Source: Sulfitobacter sp. LCG007
GTDB taxonomy: Bacteria; Pseudomonadota; Alphaproteobacteria; Rhodobacterales; Rhodobacteraceae
DNA: 64,000 nt
Assembly: GCF_040801785.1 (NCBI RefSeq)
Contig: NZ_CP161805.1
Coordinates: 186,001 to 250,000 of the forward strand
Direction: 5' to 3'
The position numbers and the translations under genes were made by a program. Positions 28,101-37,405 of this stretch are shown here, one piece after another (the stretch's first letter is position 1; each line of letters begins with the position of its first letter). The notes beneath the pieces were generated by a model that was given only the letters and a program-made list of their open reading frames with translations, did not search any database and was not told where the DNA came from.

Positions 28101-30519
28101 CGCCGGAGAAACCCTGTTGCCGCTCGAGGTAGGTGAGGATTGGGGCGCAGGCGCCTATGTGACGGTTTCCGTCCTGCGCGGTCTCGCCGACGCCACCGGG
28201 CGCACCCCGGTGCGCGCCCTCGGGCTTGCCTATGCCAAGGTCGCGCCCGGAGACCGCGCGCTGGATGTCTCGATAGAGACGCCCGCGCAGATCGACGGGC
28301 AGGAGGGCAGCTTCCTCGCGAATGTCAGCGTCACGGGCGCGCGTCCCGGCGAAACCGCCTATCTGACGCTGGCTGCCGTCGATGTCGGCATCCTGAATCT
28401 CACCGGCTTCGAGGCACCCGATCCGCAGGCGCATTACTTCGGCCAGCAAAGGCTCGGGGTCGAGCTTCGCGATCTCTACGGAAGGCTGATCGACAGCCGC
28501 AACGGAGCGCTGGGGCAGATCCGCTCCGGCGGCGATGCCAATGCGGGTGCGGGGCTGCAATCCCCTCCGCCCACCGAAAGGCTGATGGCCTTCTTTTCGG
28601 GTCTTGTCACGGTCGGGCCGGACGGCAGGGCCGGGATCGTGATCGACAAACCCGCCTTCAATGGCACGATCCGTCTGATGGCGCTGGCCTGGACCTCGAA
28701 CGCCGTTGGCGCGGCCAGCCGCGAGGTGATCGCGCGGGACCCGGTCGTGGTCACGGCTTCCCTGCCGCGCTTCCTGGCACCCGGCGACGAGAGCCGCCTG
28801 CTGCTGGAGCTGACCGGCCAGGACGCGCCCGGCGAGGTTTCCCTGTCCCTGACCGCCACCGGCCTTGGGGTGGACGCGGTGCCCGAAACCGTGATGCTGG
28901 GACCGGAGGGCACGGCACGCATGGACATACCCCTGCGCGCCGGGGAAGAGGGCGACCACGAGATCAGGCTCGACCTGCGCGCGCCGGACGGCACCCGGCT
29001 GACCAGATCGCTACGCGTGCCGGTGCGCCGGAACGATCCCGAGCTGGCGATCACCCGGCGCTTCACCCTGGGGCCGGGCGCGACATTCGTCTTCGACGAC
29101 AACCTGCTTGAGGGTTTCCACCCCGGCTCGGCCTTGGCCACGCTGTCGGTGGGGCCGCTGGCGCGGTTCGACGTTCCGGGTCTCCTGCGCCAGCTCGACA
29201 GATATCCCTACGGCTGCACCGAACAGCTTGCCTCTTCGGCCCTGCCGCTGCTCTACCTCGGCGAACTTGCCCCGGGCGCCGGTGTGCAGGATCCGCAGGG
29301 TAAGGTGCGCTCCGCGATCCGCCGCATCCTGACCCGCCAATCCGGCAACGGCGCCTTCGGTCTCTGGGAGGCCGGCTCGGGCAATTTCTGGCTCGACGCC
29401 TATGTCACCGATTTCCTGAGCCAGGCCCGGCAGGCGGGTTACGACCTGCCCGACATCGCTTTCCGTCAGGCCATCGACAACCTGCGCAACCGGGTCAACT
29501 ACGCCCCCGATTTCGACAGCGGCGGAGAGGATGTGGCCTATGCGCTGCTGGTCCTTGCCCGCGATGGGGCGGCCCGGATCGGAGACCTGCGCTATTACGC
29601 CGACACAAGGGCCGACGCCTTCGCGACGCCGCTTTCCGCTGCGCAGCTCGGGGCTGCCCTTGCCTCCTACGGCGATCAGGTGCGGGCCGATGCCATGTTC
29701 GCGCGCGCGGGCACCCTGCTCGCGCGGCAGGACGACCCCCGCGGCTATCGCGAGGACTTCGGCACCGCACTGCGCGACCGCGCCGCGGTCCTGCGCCTCG
29801 CCGCCGAGGCCGGAAGCGACGCGCTCGACCTCGCGGCGCTGAGCGGCGGGCTGGTGGGCCGGCGGGCGCTTTCGACTCAGGAGGCCGCGCAGGTGCTGCT
29901 TGCGTCGCACGCCCTGGACGGAACGGACAGCGGCCCGGGCATCACGCTGGACGGTGTCGCGGCCTCGGGCCCCGTGATCGCGCGCCGCAGCGCGGGCGAC
30001 GCCGCGCCGCTGATCCGGAACACGGGGTATTCGGAGGTCGACGTCACCGTGACCAGTTTCGGCACGCCCGAAGCGCCGGGTCCGGCCGATGGCTACGGCT
30101 ATGCGATCAGCCGCGACTATCTCGACCTCGACGGCAATCCGGCGGGCGATACGCTGAGGCCGGGCGACCGGCTGGTGGCGGTGCTCACAGTGACGCCCTT
30201 CGAGGAGACGGGCGCGCGGCTGATCGTCGACGATGCCCTGCCGGCGGGTCTGGAGATCGACAATCCGAACCTGTTGCGGGCCGGCGACATCGCCGCGCTC
30301 GACTGGCTCGAGACTGCCGAGCCGGAGCATGCCGAATTCCGCAGCGACCGCTTCATCGCGGCGCTCGACCATTTCGGCAGCGATCCGTTCCGGCTTGCCT
30401 ACATGGTCCGCGCCGTCAGCCCCGGACGCTTCCACCACCCGGCGGCGCTGGTGCAGGACATGTACCGGCCCGAGTACCGGGCCGTCACGGCGACGGGCAG
30501 ACTCGCGGTCCGCGAATGA
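25135..30519 (+). CDS. Bacterial alpha-2-macroglobulin with PAN domain
   Basis: A 1794-residue periplasmic protease trap. Start: ATG 25135 after GGGGAGGA, giving a signal peptide (MRLLISVLTFLLAPVFPVLS) with no lipobox Cys. Next is a PAN/Apple domain (about 25-80) with four Cys in EACERACAAQSAC and NACFPKSA. Macroglobulin repeats follow, then the bait-region neighbourhood, and the thioester motif YGCTEQLASS with Cys1361 near the alpha-hairpin helices. E. coli YfhM has the same overall role: proteases that cut the bait are captured covalently. Its stop overlaps pbpC by 4 nt, a pairing seen in many bacteria. The lack of a lipobox is a difference from E. coli YfhM, so it may be soluble in the periplasm. 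Confidence 0.95.
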   Translation: MRLLISVLTFLLAPVFPVLSQVAVPQDRFVLSRDMDFYGADLTNLFDTSLEACERACAAQSACVAFTFNTRNNACFPKSAVSERQVYAGAVSGLRRATAPDVLAQASQRADEVGFVGPQTLEAAATLVQRNADRAPVSGQTPSELATAAEAALEGGRQAEALGYLQQAIALGDSAEFWLAYSELVLRLRDDVPDRNTLRDEAVPAAVNAYLRTGVAALRAAALMSLSDALQAQGRGRDAIPALRLTQDIAPGEDVARALDDAIAKFGFRVVDNSVESDAARPRICVEFSEALAGAGVDYEPFLRLDEPDLVVATEDRQLCLDGVAHGRRYEFTLRSGLPAASGETLNRDVALALYVRDRSPSVRFPGRAYVLPRSGDAALPVETVNLDSVELALRRVSDRNLLRAIQDSYFGRPLSEYEDTAFATEIAEEIWTGSGQVGNELNADMTTRLPLGDILSDLPAGIYALSARVPGADPYETPGATQWFVLSDIGLQSWEGTDGLTVAARSLADASALEGVGLTLVSRANAVLAEARTDAEGFAHFEAGFTRGEGASAPALLIAERGDEDIAFLSLADPAFDLSDRGVEGRPPAPPIDAFLATDRGAYRAGETVHATALIRDDRGVALDGLPLMAVLRRPDGVEYSRALARDGADGGYVFALQVGADAPRGAWRLELFGDLDATALASERVLVEDFLPERLDFDIALPETPQRLGEATPIRVEARYLFGAPAAELPVEGELRLQANRSLPAFPGYFFGRHDEPFYSRSATLAPTRTDAEGQVVIEAVWPEAGAVEVPLEAEIVLRVSEGSGRPVERRALLPLVAEGALIGIRPLFDDVLPEGGTAAFELVSTGDAPIPAHWTLNRVETRYQWYQMQGNWNWEPTTRRIRMAEGDVTLSGTPQALDLPTEWGGYELIVERADGSYTVSSQGFSSGWYGGADSSATPDRLDMSLDSETYAPGDTARLRIVTEAAGTAMVMVLSNRLIARQVVEVAAGETLLPLEVGEDWGAGAYVTVSVLRGLADATGRTPVRALGLAYAKVAPGDRALDVSIETPAQIDGQEGSFLANVSVTGARPGETAYLTLAAVDVGILNLTGFEAPDPQAHYFGQQRLGVELRDLYGRLIDSRNGALGQIRSGGDANAGAGLQSPPPTERLMAFFSGLVTVGPDGRAGIVIDKPAFNGTIRLMALAWTSNAVGAASREVIARDPVVVTASLPRFLAPGDESRLLLELTGQDAPGEVSLSLTATGLGVDAVPETVMLGPEGTARMDIPLRAGEEGDHEIRLDLRAPDGTRLTRSLRVPVRRNDPELAITRRFTLGPGATFVFDDNLLEGFHPGSALATLSVGPLARFDVPGLLRQLDRYPYGCTEQLASSALPLLYLGELAPGAGVQDPQGKVRSAIRRILTRQSGNGAFGLWEAGSGNFWLDAYVTDFLSQARQAGYDLPDIAFRQAIDNLRNRVNYAPDFDSGGEDVAYALLVLARDGAARIGDLRYYADTRADAFATPLSAAQLGAALASYGDQVRADAMFARAGTLLARQDDPRGYREDFGTALRDRAAVLRLAAEAGSDALDLAALSGGLVGRRALSTQEAAQVLLASHALDGTDSGPGITLDGVAASGPVIARRSAGDAAPLIRNTGYSEVDVTVTSFGTPEAPGPADGYGYAISRDYLDLDGNPAGDTLRPGDRLVAVLTVTPFEETGARLIVDDALPAGLEIDNPNLLRAGDIAALDWLETAEPEHAEFRSDRFIAALDHFGSDPFRLAYMVRAVSPGRFHHPAALVQDMYRPEYRAVTATGRLAVRE

Positions 30520-32543
30520 GGCGATGGACGATCCCCGCCTGCGTCGCGCTCATGATGGCGGGCGCTGCGCTGCGGGACGGTTTCGACGACTGGGTCGATG
30601 CGACCGTGCTGCCGCCGGTGCTGGCGGAAACGTCCGTCGAGGTGCACGACCGCAATGGCGCGCTGCTGCGGGTATTTCCGGTCGAGGATGGGCGGACGCG
30701 CCTGGCGCTTGGGCTCGGCGAGGTCGATCCGCGCCTTGTCGACATGCTGATCGCCTACGAGGACAAGCGGTTCTGGACGCATTCCGGAGCCGATCCCGTT
30801 GCGCTGATCCGTGCGGCGGCGCAGGCGATCGCGCGAGGGCAGGTGGTTTCGGGCGGATCCACCCTGACCATGCAGGTCGCGCGGCTGCTGGAAAACTCCG
30901 GCACCGGGCGTCTGGCAGGCAAGCTGCGCCAGATCCGCGTCGCGCTCGCGCTCGAACGGAAGCTCGGCAAGGAGCGTATCCTTGAACTCTATCTGCTGCA
31001 CGCGCCCTACGGCGGTGCGCTGGAAGGGCTCCGCGCGGGAAGCCGGGCCTGGTTCGGCAAGGAGCCGCACCGTCTCGACGCTGCCGAGGCGGCGCTGCTC
31101 GTCGCATTGCCGCAATCCCCCGAAAGCCGTCGTCCCGATCGGTTTCCGGCCGAGGCGCGGGCCGCGACGCTGCGCGTTCTCGCGCGGACCGGACAGGTCG
31201 AGGCTGCGGGTCAGGTCACGCTGCCGGAGCGGATGTTGCCGCTGCCGGGGCTTGCGCCGCATCTGACATGGCGCGCCCGCGTGGAAGAACCCTTCCTGCC
31301 CCGTCACGACCTGACGCTTGACGCGGATCTGCAGGCACGCATCGAGACGCTGGCCCGGCTCGCGGTCCGCGATCAGCCGCGCGGTGTCTCGGCGGCGATC
31401 CTCGTGGCCGATCATGTGACCGGCGAGATCCTCGCCAGTGTCGGAGCGCCGGAGTACTCGGCGGCAGGCGGAAGCCAGGGCTTCGTCGACATGACGCGCG
31501 CGGCGCGCTCGCCCGGATCCACGCTCAAGCCCTTTGTCTACGGCATCGCATTCGAGCGGGGGCTGGCACATCCCGACACGCTGATCGACGACTCGCCGGT
31601 CGCGTTCGGCAGCTACGCCCCGCAGAATTTCGACGGACGCTTCAGGGGCGAGGTGACGGTTCGCGAGGCCCTGCAGCAATCTTTGAACATCCCGCCGGTG
31701 CTGCTGCTTGATGCCTATGGCCCCGAGCGGCTGCTGGCGACACTCCGGAAGGGTGGCGCGATGCCTTTGCTGCCGGGCAACGACGCGCCTGGGCTGGCGG
31801 TGGCGCTTGGCGGCGTCGGTCTGACGCTGAGCGATCTGGTCCAGCTCTATGCCGCGCTGCCTCAAGGCGGAGCCGCGCCCGGCCTGACATGGCGGATGCA
31901 GGCGTTTCGACAGCCGCAGGGCCGCATGCTGTCGCCGGTCGCCGCATGGCAGGTCAGCCAGATCCTGGCCCGCATGGCGCCTCCCGCCGGTACGGGTACG
32001 AGAAGCGGCGGGATCGCCTTCAAGACCGGAACCTCCTACGGGCACCGGGATGCATGGGCTGTCGGCTTCGACGGCCGGCATGTGGTGGGGGTATGGCTGG
32101 GCCGGCCGGACGGGACTTCGGTTCCCGGCGCATTCGGGGGCGATCTGGCGGCGCCCGTTCTCTTCGAGGCTTTCGGGCGGATCGCTCCGCGGCGCGTGCC
32201 GCTGCCACCGCCGCCCCCGGAGACGCTAATCGCGTCGAATGCCGAGCTTCCCCTGCCGCTGCGCCACTTCGGGATCCGCCGGGCCAGCCTGCGACCCGAT
32301 CCGGATCGCCCCGTACTGGCCTTCCCGCCGGATGGCGCGGAACTGTCCCTCGATGGGGCGGGCCTGACGCTGAAGGTACGCGCCGGGACCCTGCCGATGA
32401 CGGTGCTGGTGAACGGCAGACCTGCCGCAAGCGGGGTGATGCGCCGCGAGACGACCCTGGATGCACCCGGTCCCGGCTTTTCGCGCATATCGGTTATCGA
32501 CGCTGCCGGACGCTCCGATCAGGTCGATATCCGCCTGAAGTGA
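30516..32543 (+). CDS. pbpC: Class A penicillin-binding protein 1C
   Basis: A 675-residue bifunctional peptidoglycan synthase. The glycosyltransferase domain has catalytic Glu82 in YEDKRFWTHSGADP and GGSTLTMQVARLLE. The transpeptidase domain has SPGSTLKPF (Ser335, Lys338), SLN in QQSLNIPP, and KTGTSYGHRD. The C-terminal BiPBP_C-type domain (about 585-675) is typical of PBP1C. The N-terminal membrane segment is short and weak. It overlaps the A2M gene by ATGA. PBP1C is thought to repair wall damage while A2M protects against the attacking proteases. The stop is 3 bp from the end of the convergent operon. Confidence 0.96.
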   Translation: MRRWTIPACVALMMAGAALRDGFDDWVDATVLPPVLAETSVEVHDRNGALLRVFPVEDGRTRLALGLGEVDPRLVDMLIAYEDKRFWTHSGADPVALIRAAAQAIARGQVVSGGSTLTMQVARLLENSGTGRLAGKLRQIRVALALERKLGKERILELYLLHAPYGGALEGLRAGSRAWFGKEPHRLDAAEAALLVALPQSPESRRPDRFPAEARAATLRVLARTGQVEAAGQVTLPERMLPLPGLAPHLTWRARVEEPFLPRHDLTLDADLQARIETLARLAVRDQPRGVSAAILVADHVTGEILASVGAPEYSAAGGSQGFVDMTRAARSPGSTLKPFVYGIAFERGLAHPDTLIDDSPVAFGSYAPQNFDGRFRGEVTVREALQQSLNIPPVLLLDAYGPERLLATLRKGGAMPLLPGNDAPGLAVALGGVGLTLSDLVQLYAALPQGGAAPGLTWRMQAFRQPQGRMLSPVAAWQVSQILARMAPPAGTGTRSGGIAFKTGTSYGHRDAWAVGFDGRHVVGVWLGRPDGTSVPGAFGGDLAAPVLFEAFGRIAPRRVPLPPPPPETLIASNAELPLPLRHFGIRRASLRPDPDRPVLAFPPDGAELSLDGAGLTLKVRAGTLPMTVLVNGRPAASGVMRRETTLDAPGPGFSRISVIDAAGRSDQVDIRLK

Positions 32544-32546
32544 GCC

Positions 32547-34595
32547 TCAGCGCCGTCCCTCGCGCAGCCAGGCGGCCGTGATGAAGGCCAGGCTCAGCAG
32601 CAGCACCAGCCAGCCGGGCAAGAGGTTCGTCTGCCGCACGTCGCGGGTCTCGTAGGCCTCGCGCGGCGTGAGCCCGATCCACCCGCGCCCCGCGGCCGGT
32701 CGACCCTCGCGGACCGACCGGATGCGCGGCAGACCGTCCTCGATCGCCATTGCCCCGCCACGCAGCGCCGAGAGCACCGGCAGCAGGACCTCGTTCGTCG
32801 CGATGGTCGCCTCGAATTCGCGCGGTGCCGCCGGCCCCAGTCCGATCACGGCGGTCTGATCGCCGTTCTCCAGCCTGTAGAGCCCGATCTCGGGCCCCTC
32901 GAATATGCCCTCGAAGACGCCCGGTTCGCCCGGCGTCAGCTCGAGTTCCGTCAGATTGCCCGCCGGATCGGTGATCGTCACCGGCGGCACGTCGTCGGAC
33001 AGGGTCCGGCGCAGGATACGCATGGTCTGACCCGTCGCCTGGGCGGTCAGGGCCTCTTCCTCGAGCTCGGGCTCTTTCATCATCCAGTGGGCCAGCCGCC
33101 GCAGGAGTTCAAGTTGCGGCCCGCCGCCCTCGTAGCCCCGGTTCCAGAGCCAGCCGTGATCCGACGCCAGCAGCGCGACCCGGCCTTCGTCGACCCGGTT
33201 CAGGATCAGCAGGGGTCGGCCATCGACCCCGTCCATCACCACATTGCCCTCGACGTCGCTCACGTCGATCTGCCGAAGCCAGCGTCCCCAATCGCCCCTG
33301 CCCGGAAGGTTGGTCGTGACCGGGTGGCGATTTCCCAGCTCCGTGACATGCGGGCGGAACGGTTCTTCCAGCACCCGCGCCGTCGGGGATGCGGGCAGCA
33401 CCGACCCGAGGGGCGAGCGATAGAGACTGTCGGCTCCGGCGAAGTCCGGCCCCGCGGCGACCAGCACCGCCCCTCCCTGGCGGATGTAATTCGCGACATT
33501 CTCGAGATAGAGGCTCGGCAGGATGCCCCGGCGCTTGTAGCGGTCGAAGATGATCAGGTCGAAATCGTTGATCTTCTCCAGAAAGAGCTCTCGGGTAGGG
33601 AACGCGATCAGGGACAGCTCGCCCACCGGCACGCCGTCCTGCTTCTCGGGGGGCCGCAGGATGGTGAAATGCACCAGATCGACCGAACTGTCGGATTTCA
33701 GAAGATTCCGCCAGGTTCTCCCGCCCGGATGCGGCTCGCCGGACACAAGCAGAACGCGCAGCCGGTCCCGGACCCCGTTCATCTGGATGAGTGCCGTGTT
33801 GTTGCGGTCGGTCAGTTCGCCGTCGGCCTCGGGCACGGTGAACTGTATGACGTTGCGCCCGCCGTGCGGCAGGGTCAGCGGCAGTTCGATGTCCTCGCCG
33901 ACGGGCACCCGGAAGCTCAGCGGCTCTTCCCCGTCGACCGAGATTTCAAGGGGCGCGTCCGTGACGCCCTCGGGAGCGGCGCCCATGTCCTCGATCCTGA
34001 GCGTCAGGGTCACAGGCTCGCCGATGATGGCGAAGGCGGGGGCGTTGCGCACGAGCAGCCGCCGGTCCCAGTCTTCGGTGTGCCCGGTCATCAGAAGGTG
34101 CATTGGGGCAGGCAGGTCGAGCGGGAGATCCGCATCATGCACCCGCCCGTCGCTGACGGCGATCACACCGGCGATCCGGGCGCGGGGTTCTTCCGCGAGG
34201 GCCCGGGACAGCTCGGTCATCAGCTGCGTACCGCTGTCGCCCTCTCCATCCGCTACCGGAATGCGGCGCACCTCGGTATTCGGTCTGGCTGCGATCTCGG
34301 CTTCGAGCGCGTCGGCGGCGGCACGGGTCTGCGCGGCACGGTCCGACAGCGACTGGCTGGCGCTTTCATCCTCGAGCAGTATCACGATATCGCTCAGGGG
34401 GGCGCGGTCTTCCTGCTGGTAGGACGGGCCGGAAAGCGCGCCAAGCACCACGAGCGCCGCGATCGCCCGAAGGGCCCAGCCGGAGAGGCCGCGCCAGAGG
34501 GCCAGAAGGACGGAAATCCCGGTGACCAGGGCAAGCGCCGCAAGAACGGCCCAGGGAATCAGGGGGTCGAACAGGATCTGGCCGAAGTCGTTCAT
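32547..34595 (-). CDS. Membrane protein with glutamine-amidotransferase-like domain
   Basis: A 682-residue protein, last of the MoxR operon. Two N-terminal helices (about 15-33 and 40-58) precede a vWA-like stretch (IVILLEDESASQSLSDRAAQ and IAGVIAVSDGRVHD), beta-rich periplasmic repeats, a GATase-like fold (LRVLLVSGEPHPGGRTWRNL, then LIIFDRYKRRGILP and GGAVLVAAGPDF), and a C-terminal helix (LLPGWLVLLLSLAFITAAWL). No catalytic Cys-His-Glu triad is obvious, so the GATase-like domain may be structural. Families of this kind travel with MoxR and DUF58 and are presumed to act in envelope-stress or complex assembly. Its start overlaps the stop of the DUF4159 gene (ATGA). Confidence 0.8.
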   Translation of the reverse strand: MNDFGQILFDPLIPWAVLAALALVTGISVLLALWRGLSGWALRAIAALVVLGALSGPSYQQEDRAPLSDIVILLEDESASQSLSDRAAQTRAAADALEAEIAARPNTEVRRIPVADGEGDSGTQLMTELSRALAEEPRARIAGVIAVSDGRVHDADLPLDLPAPMHLLMTGHTEDWDRRLLVRNAPAFAIIGEPVTLTLRIEDMGAAPEGVTDAPLEISVDGEEPLSFRVPVGEDIELPLTLPHGGRNVIQFTVPEADGELTDRNNTALIQMNGVRDRLRVLLVSGEPHPGGRTWRNLLKSDSSVDLVHFTILRPPEKQDGVPVGELSLIAFPTRELFLEKINDFDLIIFDRYKRRGILPSLYLENVANYIRQGGAVLVAAGPDFAGADSLYRSPLGSVLPASPTARVLEEPFRPHVTELGNRHPVTTNLPGRGDWGRWLRQIDVSDVEGNVVMDGVDGRPLLILNRVDEGRVALLASDHGWLWNRGYEGGGPQLELLRRLAHWMMKEPELEEEALTAQATGQTMRILRRTLSDDVPPVTITDPAGNLTELELTPGEPGVFEGIFEGPEIGLYRLENGDQTAVIGLGPAAPREFEATIATNEVLLPVLSALRGGAMAIEDGLPRIRSVREGRPAAGRGWIGLTPREAYETRDVRQTNLLPGWLVLLLSLAFITAAWLREGRR

Positions 34596-37405
34596 TGGCC
34601 CAGCCTGTCGAGAAGCGCGGGCACGTGGACCTGATCGGATTTGTAGTTGCCGGTCAGCACATGCATCACGAGGTTCACGCCGAAGCGGAAGGCAAGCTCG
34701 CGCTGCCGCTCGCCGGAGAAGCCCCGCCCTACCGGCACGAGCGGTGCGCCGTTCGATCCGATCGCCCAGGCCGAGGCCCAGTCATTGCCGCCGATGACCA
34801 CCGGCGTCACCCCGTCGTTGAGGTTGCGGAAGGGCATCCCCTCGATCTTCTCCGCATCGGGGGGAGCCGCCTCGACCCACACGTCGCGGCTGGCGTAACG
34901 GCCGGGGAAATCCTGCAACAGATAGAAGGTGCGCGTCAGAACATGGTCTTCGGGCAGGGGTTCGAGTGGCGGGATGTCCAGCGGAGCGGCCAGGTCCTGC
35001 AGCTTGCGTCCGTTGGGGCTGGCCGCTCCGAAACGGGCGATGTCGGCGTCGCGCGTGTCGAACAGGATCAACCCGCCCGAGCGAAGATAGCCGTTGAGCC
35101 GCGCATAGGCGGCATCGGAGGGCTGCGGCTGGTCGGGTGTGACCGGCCAGTACAGGATCGGGAAGAACGCCAGTTCGTCGCGTTCAAGATCCACGCCCAT
35201 CGGTTCGGCCGGCTCGACGGAAGTGCGGTAGATCAGGGTCTCGGAAAGTCCGCGCAGACCCGCCTTTGCGAGTTCGTCGATCCGGTCGTCACCGGTCAGG
35301 ACATGGGCGAGCACGACCTCCGAGGTCGCCTTGAGGGCGAATTGCTCTTGTTCGGGTGTCTGCACGGGCGTGGCAAGCTCGGACTGCGGAGCCGACTGTG
35401 CCAGAACCGGCTGCGGCAGGGATTGTGCCGCCAGGACCGCCAGCAGGACAACGGCGGCACGGCCCAGCCCGCCAGCCAGCCGCCCGGAAAGCGCGAGCGA
35501 TGCGATCACGTCGGTGACCAGAAGCAGGATCGCGAGGCTCAGCAGCAGGCCCGCGACGGGCCGCTCCTGCGGCATCGCGAAACCGCGCACCGGCACGTCC
35601 GCGGGCCAGACTGCCGGAGAGAGGGCATCCTCGGGCCCGATCACGTTGCGCGCAAGGCGGCGGTCGCCGGAAGCGTAGATGCCGGGGCGCATGTCCGGGC
35701 CGGGCGGCGCCGAGATCAGGTCGGGGCCGGGGACGCCCGGAAGGGTGCCCGCATCGCTCAGCACACCGAAGCCGTCCATAACCTGCACCGGGGTCCAGCT
35801 GGTCCCGTCAAGACTTTGGGCATCGGGCCGCACGGTGGCCGACGAAATGGCGAGGCGTTCGAGCATCTGGACGAACAGACCGGACAGGGGAAGCGTGGAC
35901 CAGTCCGCCGTTGCCGTAACGTGGAACAGGACGATCTGTCCCTTGCCCTCGGCCTTGCGCGTGACGAGCGGCGTGCCATCGGCCAGCTCGGCGATGACGC
36001 GCGCGGCCAGCGTCGGGTCCGGCTGGGCCATGACCTGGCTTGTGACCTGAACGTCGGCCGGGACCGGCAGGCCGAAGAAAGGCGAGCTTTCGCCGAAGGG
36101 CGCAAGCGTCTTCGGCTCGCCCCAGCTCATCGCGCCGCCGACGGTCCGTCCCCCGCTGCGCAGGCGCACCGGCATGAGGGGGTCCTCGTCGATCCGGCTG
36201 ACGTCGCTTGCCGCGACACGCGGTCCGGCAAAGCGCACGAGCATCCCGCCCGCGCCGATCCACTCGAGCAGCGCGGCGCTCTCGGCGTCCGACAGCGTGG
36301 CCACGTCGGCCAGCACGATCACGTCCGGGTTCGCCGGGAGCACCTCGGTCAGCGCCCCCCGGATCAGGTCGGCCGAGGGGGCAAGGGCCTTCTCGATGTA
36401 GTGCAGCGGAGACAGCAGCTCGAGCCCCTCGCGGTTCTCGCGTCCGGCGATCAGGGCCACCTCGCGGCGCCGCAGGGCGTCGTCCACCAGCGTCACCGAT
36501 CCCGCCGAACGCTGGCCCTGAATGTCGAAACGGCTGACGCGCGCACGCATCTCTGACGGAAGCGAAAGTGCCGCCGTCGCTCCGGTCTCTCCTTCCGCGA
36601 AGGTCATGGCGACCGACGCCAGCACAGCCGCGTTTCCTCCCGGATCGCGACCCTGTGCCTGCACCGTGACGCTGCGCTCGGGTCCCGGCACCGACCGGGT
36701 CGCGGCAAGCTGGACGGCCCCGTCCTCGTAGCGAGCCGGGCGCATTCCGAGTACCGTGCCGCCGGTCTGGTATACCTCGACCGAGCCCGCGCTGCGGAAG
36801 GCCGCAAGCAGATCCCCGCGCCCCTCGTAGTCGAGGCCATCACTGAACCAGATCGTATCGAAGCCTTCGAGGGCCTGCACCAGCCGCACCGCCTGGGCAG
36901 ACTTCGCCGAGTCCGGCTGCCAGGGCGCGGGCTGGAAGCCCGGAAGGCGTCCGCGCCATGCATCCGCGGCCTGAAACACGGGCGGCGCGGGGCGCGAGAG
37001 TTCGAGGAAGGCGACCGTGCGGCCTGCCCGGCCCGCGCGGCCAAGCTGCGCTTCGATGGCCCTGGACTGTTCCGCCCAGCGGGTCGCGCCTGCCCAGCTT
37101 CCGTCCAGTACGACCAGCAGCGGACCGCTTCCCTCCTCGGCGCTGTCGCCGGGGTTCAGCACCGGCCCGGCCAGTCCGATGATGATCGCGGCAGCGGCCA
37201 GCATCCGCAGGAGCAAGAGCCACCAGGGCGTCCGGTCCGAGACGCTCTCGTCGTCCTTCAGTCCCAGCAGCAGCGCGACGCCGGGGAACCGACGGCGGAT
37301 CGGGGCCGGCGGGATGGCGCGCAGGATAAGCCAGAGCACGGGGAGGGCGAGCAGCGCCAGCAGCAGCCAGGGCGCCGCGAAACCGATGGGACCGATCACC
37401 GTCAT
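34592..37405 (-). CDS. BatA-N/DUF4159 membrane protein
   Basis: A 937-residue protein. The N terminus (PWLLLALLALPVLWLILRAI, then RRRFPGVALLLGL) is the BatA/aerotolerance N-terminal domain with two helices (about 10-30 and 62-82). A long vWA/GATase-like periplasmic section follows. A further pair of helices occurs around 620-665. The C-terminal third has DUF4159 features (YWPVTPDQPQPSDAAYARLN and SGGLILFDTRDADIARFGA, ending in MHVLTGNYKSDQVHVPALLD). DUF4159 proteins occur next to MoxR and DUF58, as here. Catalytic function unknown. Both ends overlap neighbours by 4 nt. Confidence 0.85.
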   Translation of the reverse strand: MTVIGPIGFAAPWLLLALLALPVLWLILRAIPPAPIRRRFPGVALLLGLKDDESVSDRTPWWLLLLRMLAAAAIIIGLAGPVLNPGDSAEEGSGPLLVVLDGSWAGATRWAEQSRAIEAQLGRAGRAGRTVAFLELSRPAPPVFQAADAWRGRLPGFQPAPWQPDSAKSAQAVRLVQALEGFDTIWFSDGLDYEGRGDLLAAFRSAGSVEVYQTGGTVLGMRPARYEDGAVQLAATRSVPGPERSVTVQAQGRDPGGNAAVLASVAMTFAEGETGATAALSLPSEMRARVSRFDIQGQRSAGSVTLVDDALRRREVALIAGRENREGLELLSPLHYIEKALAPSADLIRGALTEVLPANPDVIVLADVATLSDAESAALLEWIGAGGMLVRFAGPRVAASDVSRIDEDPLMPVRLRSGGRTVGGAMSWGEPKTLAPFGESSPFFGLPVPADVQVTSQVMAQPDPTLAARVIAELADGTPLVTRKAEGKGQIVLFHVTATADWSTLPLSGLFVQMLERLAISSATVRPDAQSLDGTSWTPVQVMDGFGVLSDAGTLPGVPGPDLISAPPGPDMRPGIYASGDRRLARNVIGPEDALSPAVWPADVPVRGFAMPQERPVAGLLLSLAILLLVTDVIASLALSGRLAGGLGRAAVVLLAVLAAQSLPQPVLAQSAPQSELATPVQTPEQEQFALKATSEVVLAHVLTGDDRIDELAKAGLRGLSETLIYRTSVEPAEPMGVDLERDELAFFPILYWPVTPDQPQPSDAAYARLNGYLRSGGLILFDTRDADIARFGAASPNGRKLQDLAAPLDIPPLEPLPEDHVLTRTFYLLQDFPGRYASRDVWVEAAPPDAEKIEGMPFRNLNDGVTPVVIGGNDWASAWAIGSNGAPLVPVGRGFSGERQRELAFRFGVNLVMHVLTGNYKSDQVHVPALLDRLGQ

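Noticed and set aside
25150-28959. A very long open frame on the - strand opposite the alpha-2-macroglobulin gene (and similar ones opposite recQ, the hybrid kinase, the DUF4159 operon and the ABC-like gene).
   Set aside because: These are low-complexity Arg/Ala/Gly/His-rich translations typical of antisense frames in GC-rich coding DNA; the opposite strand has clear protein families.
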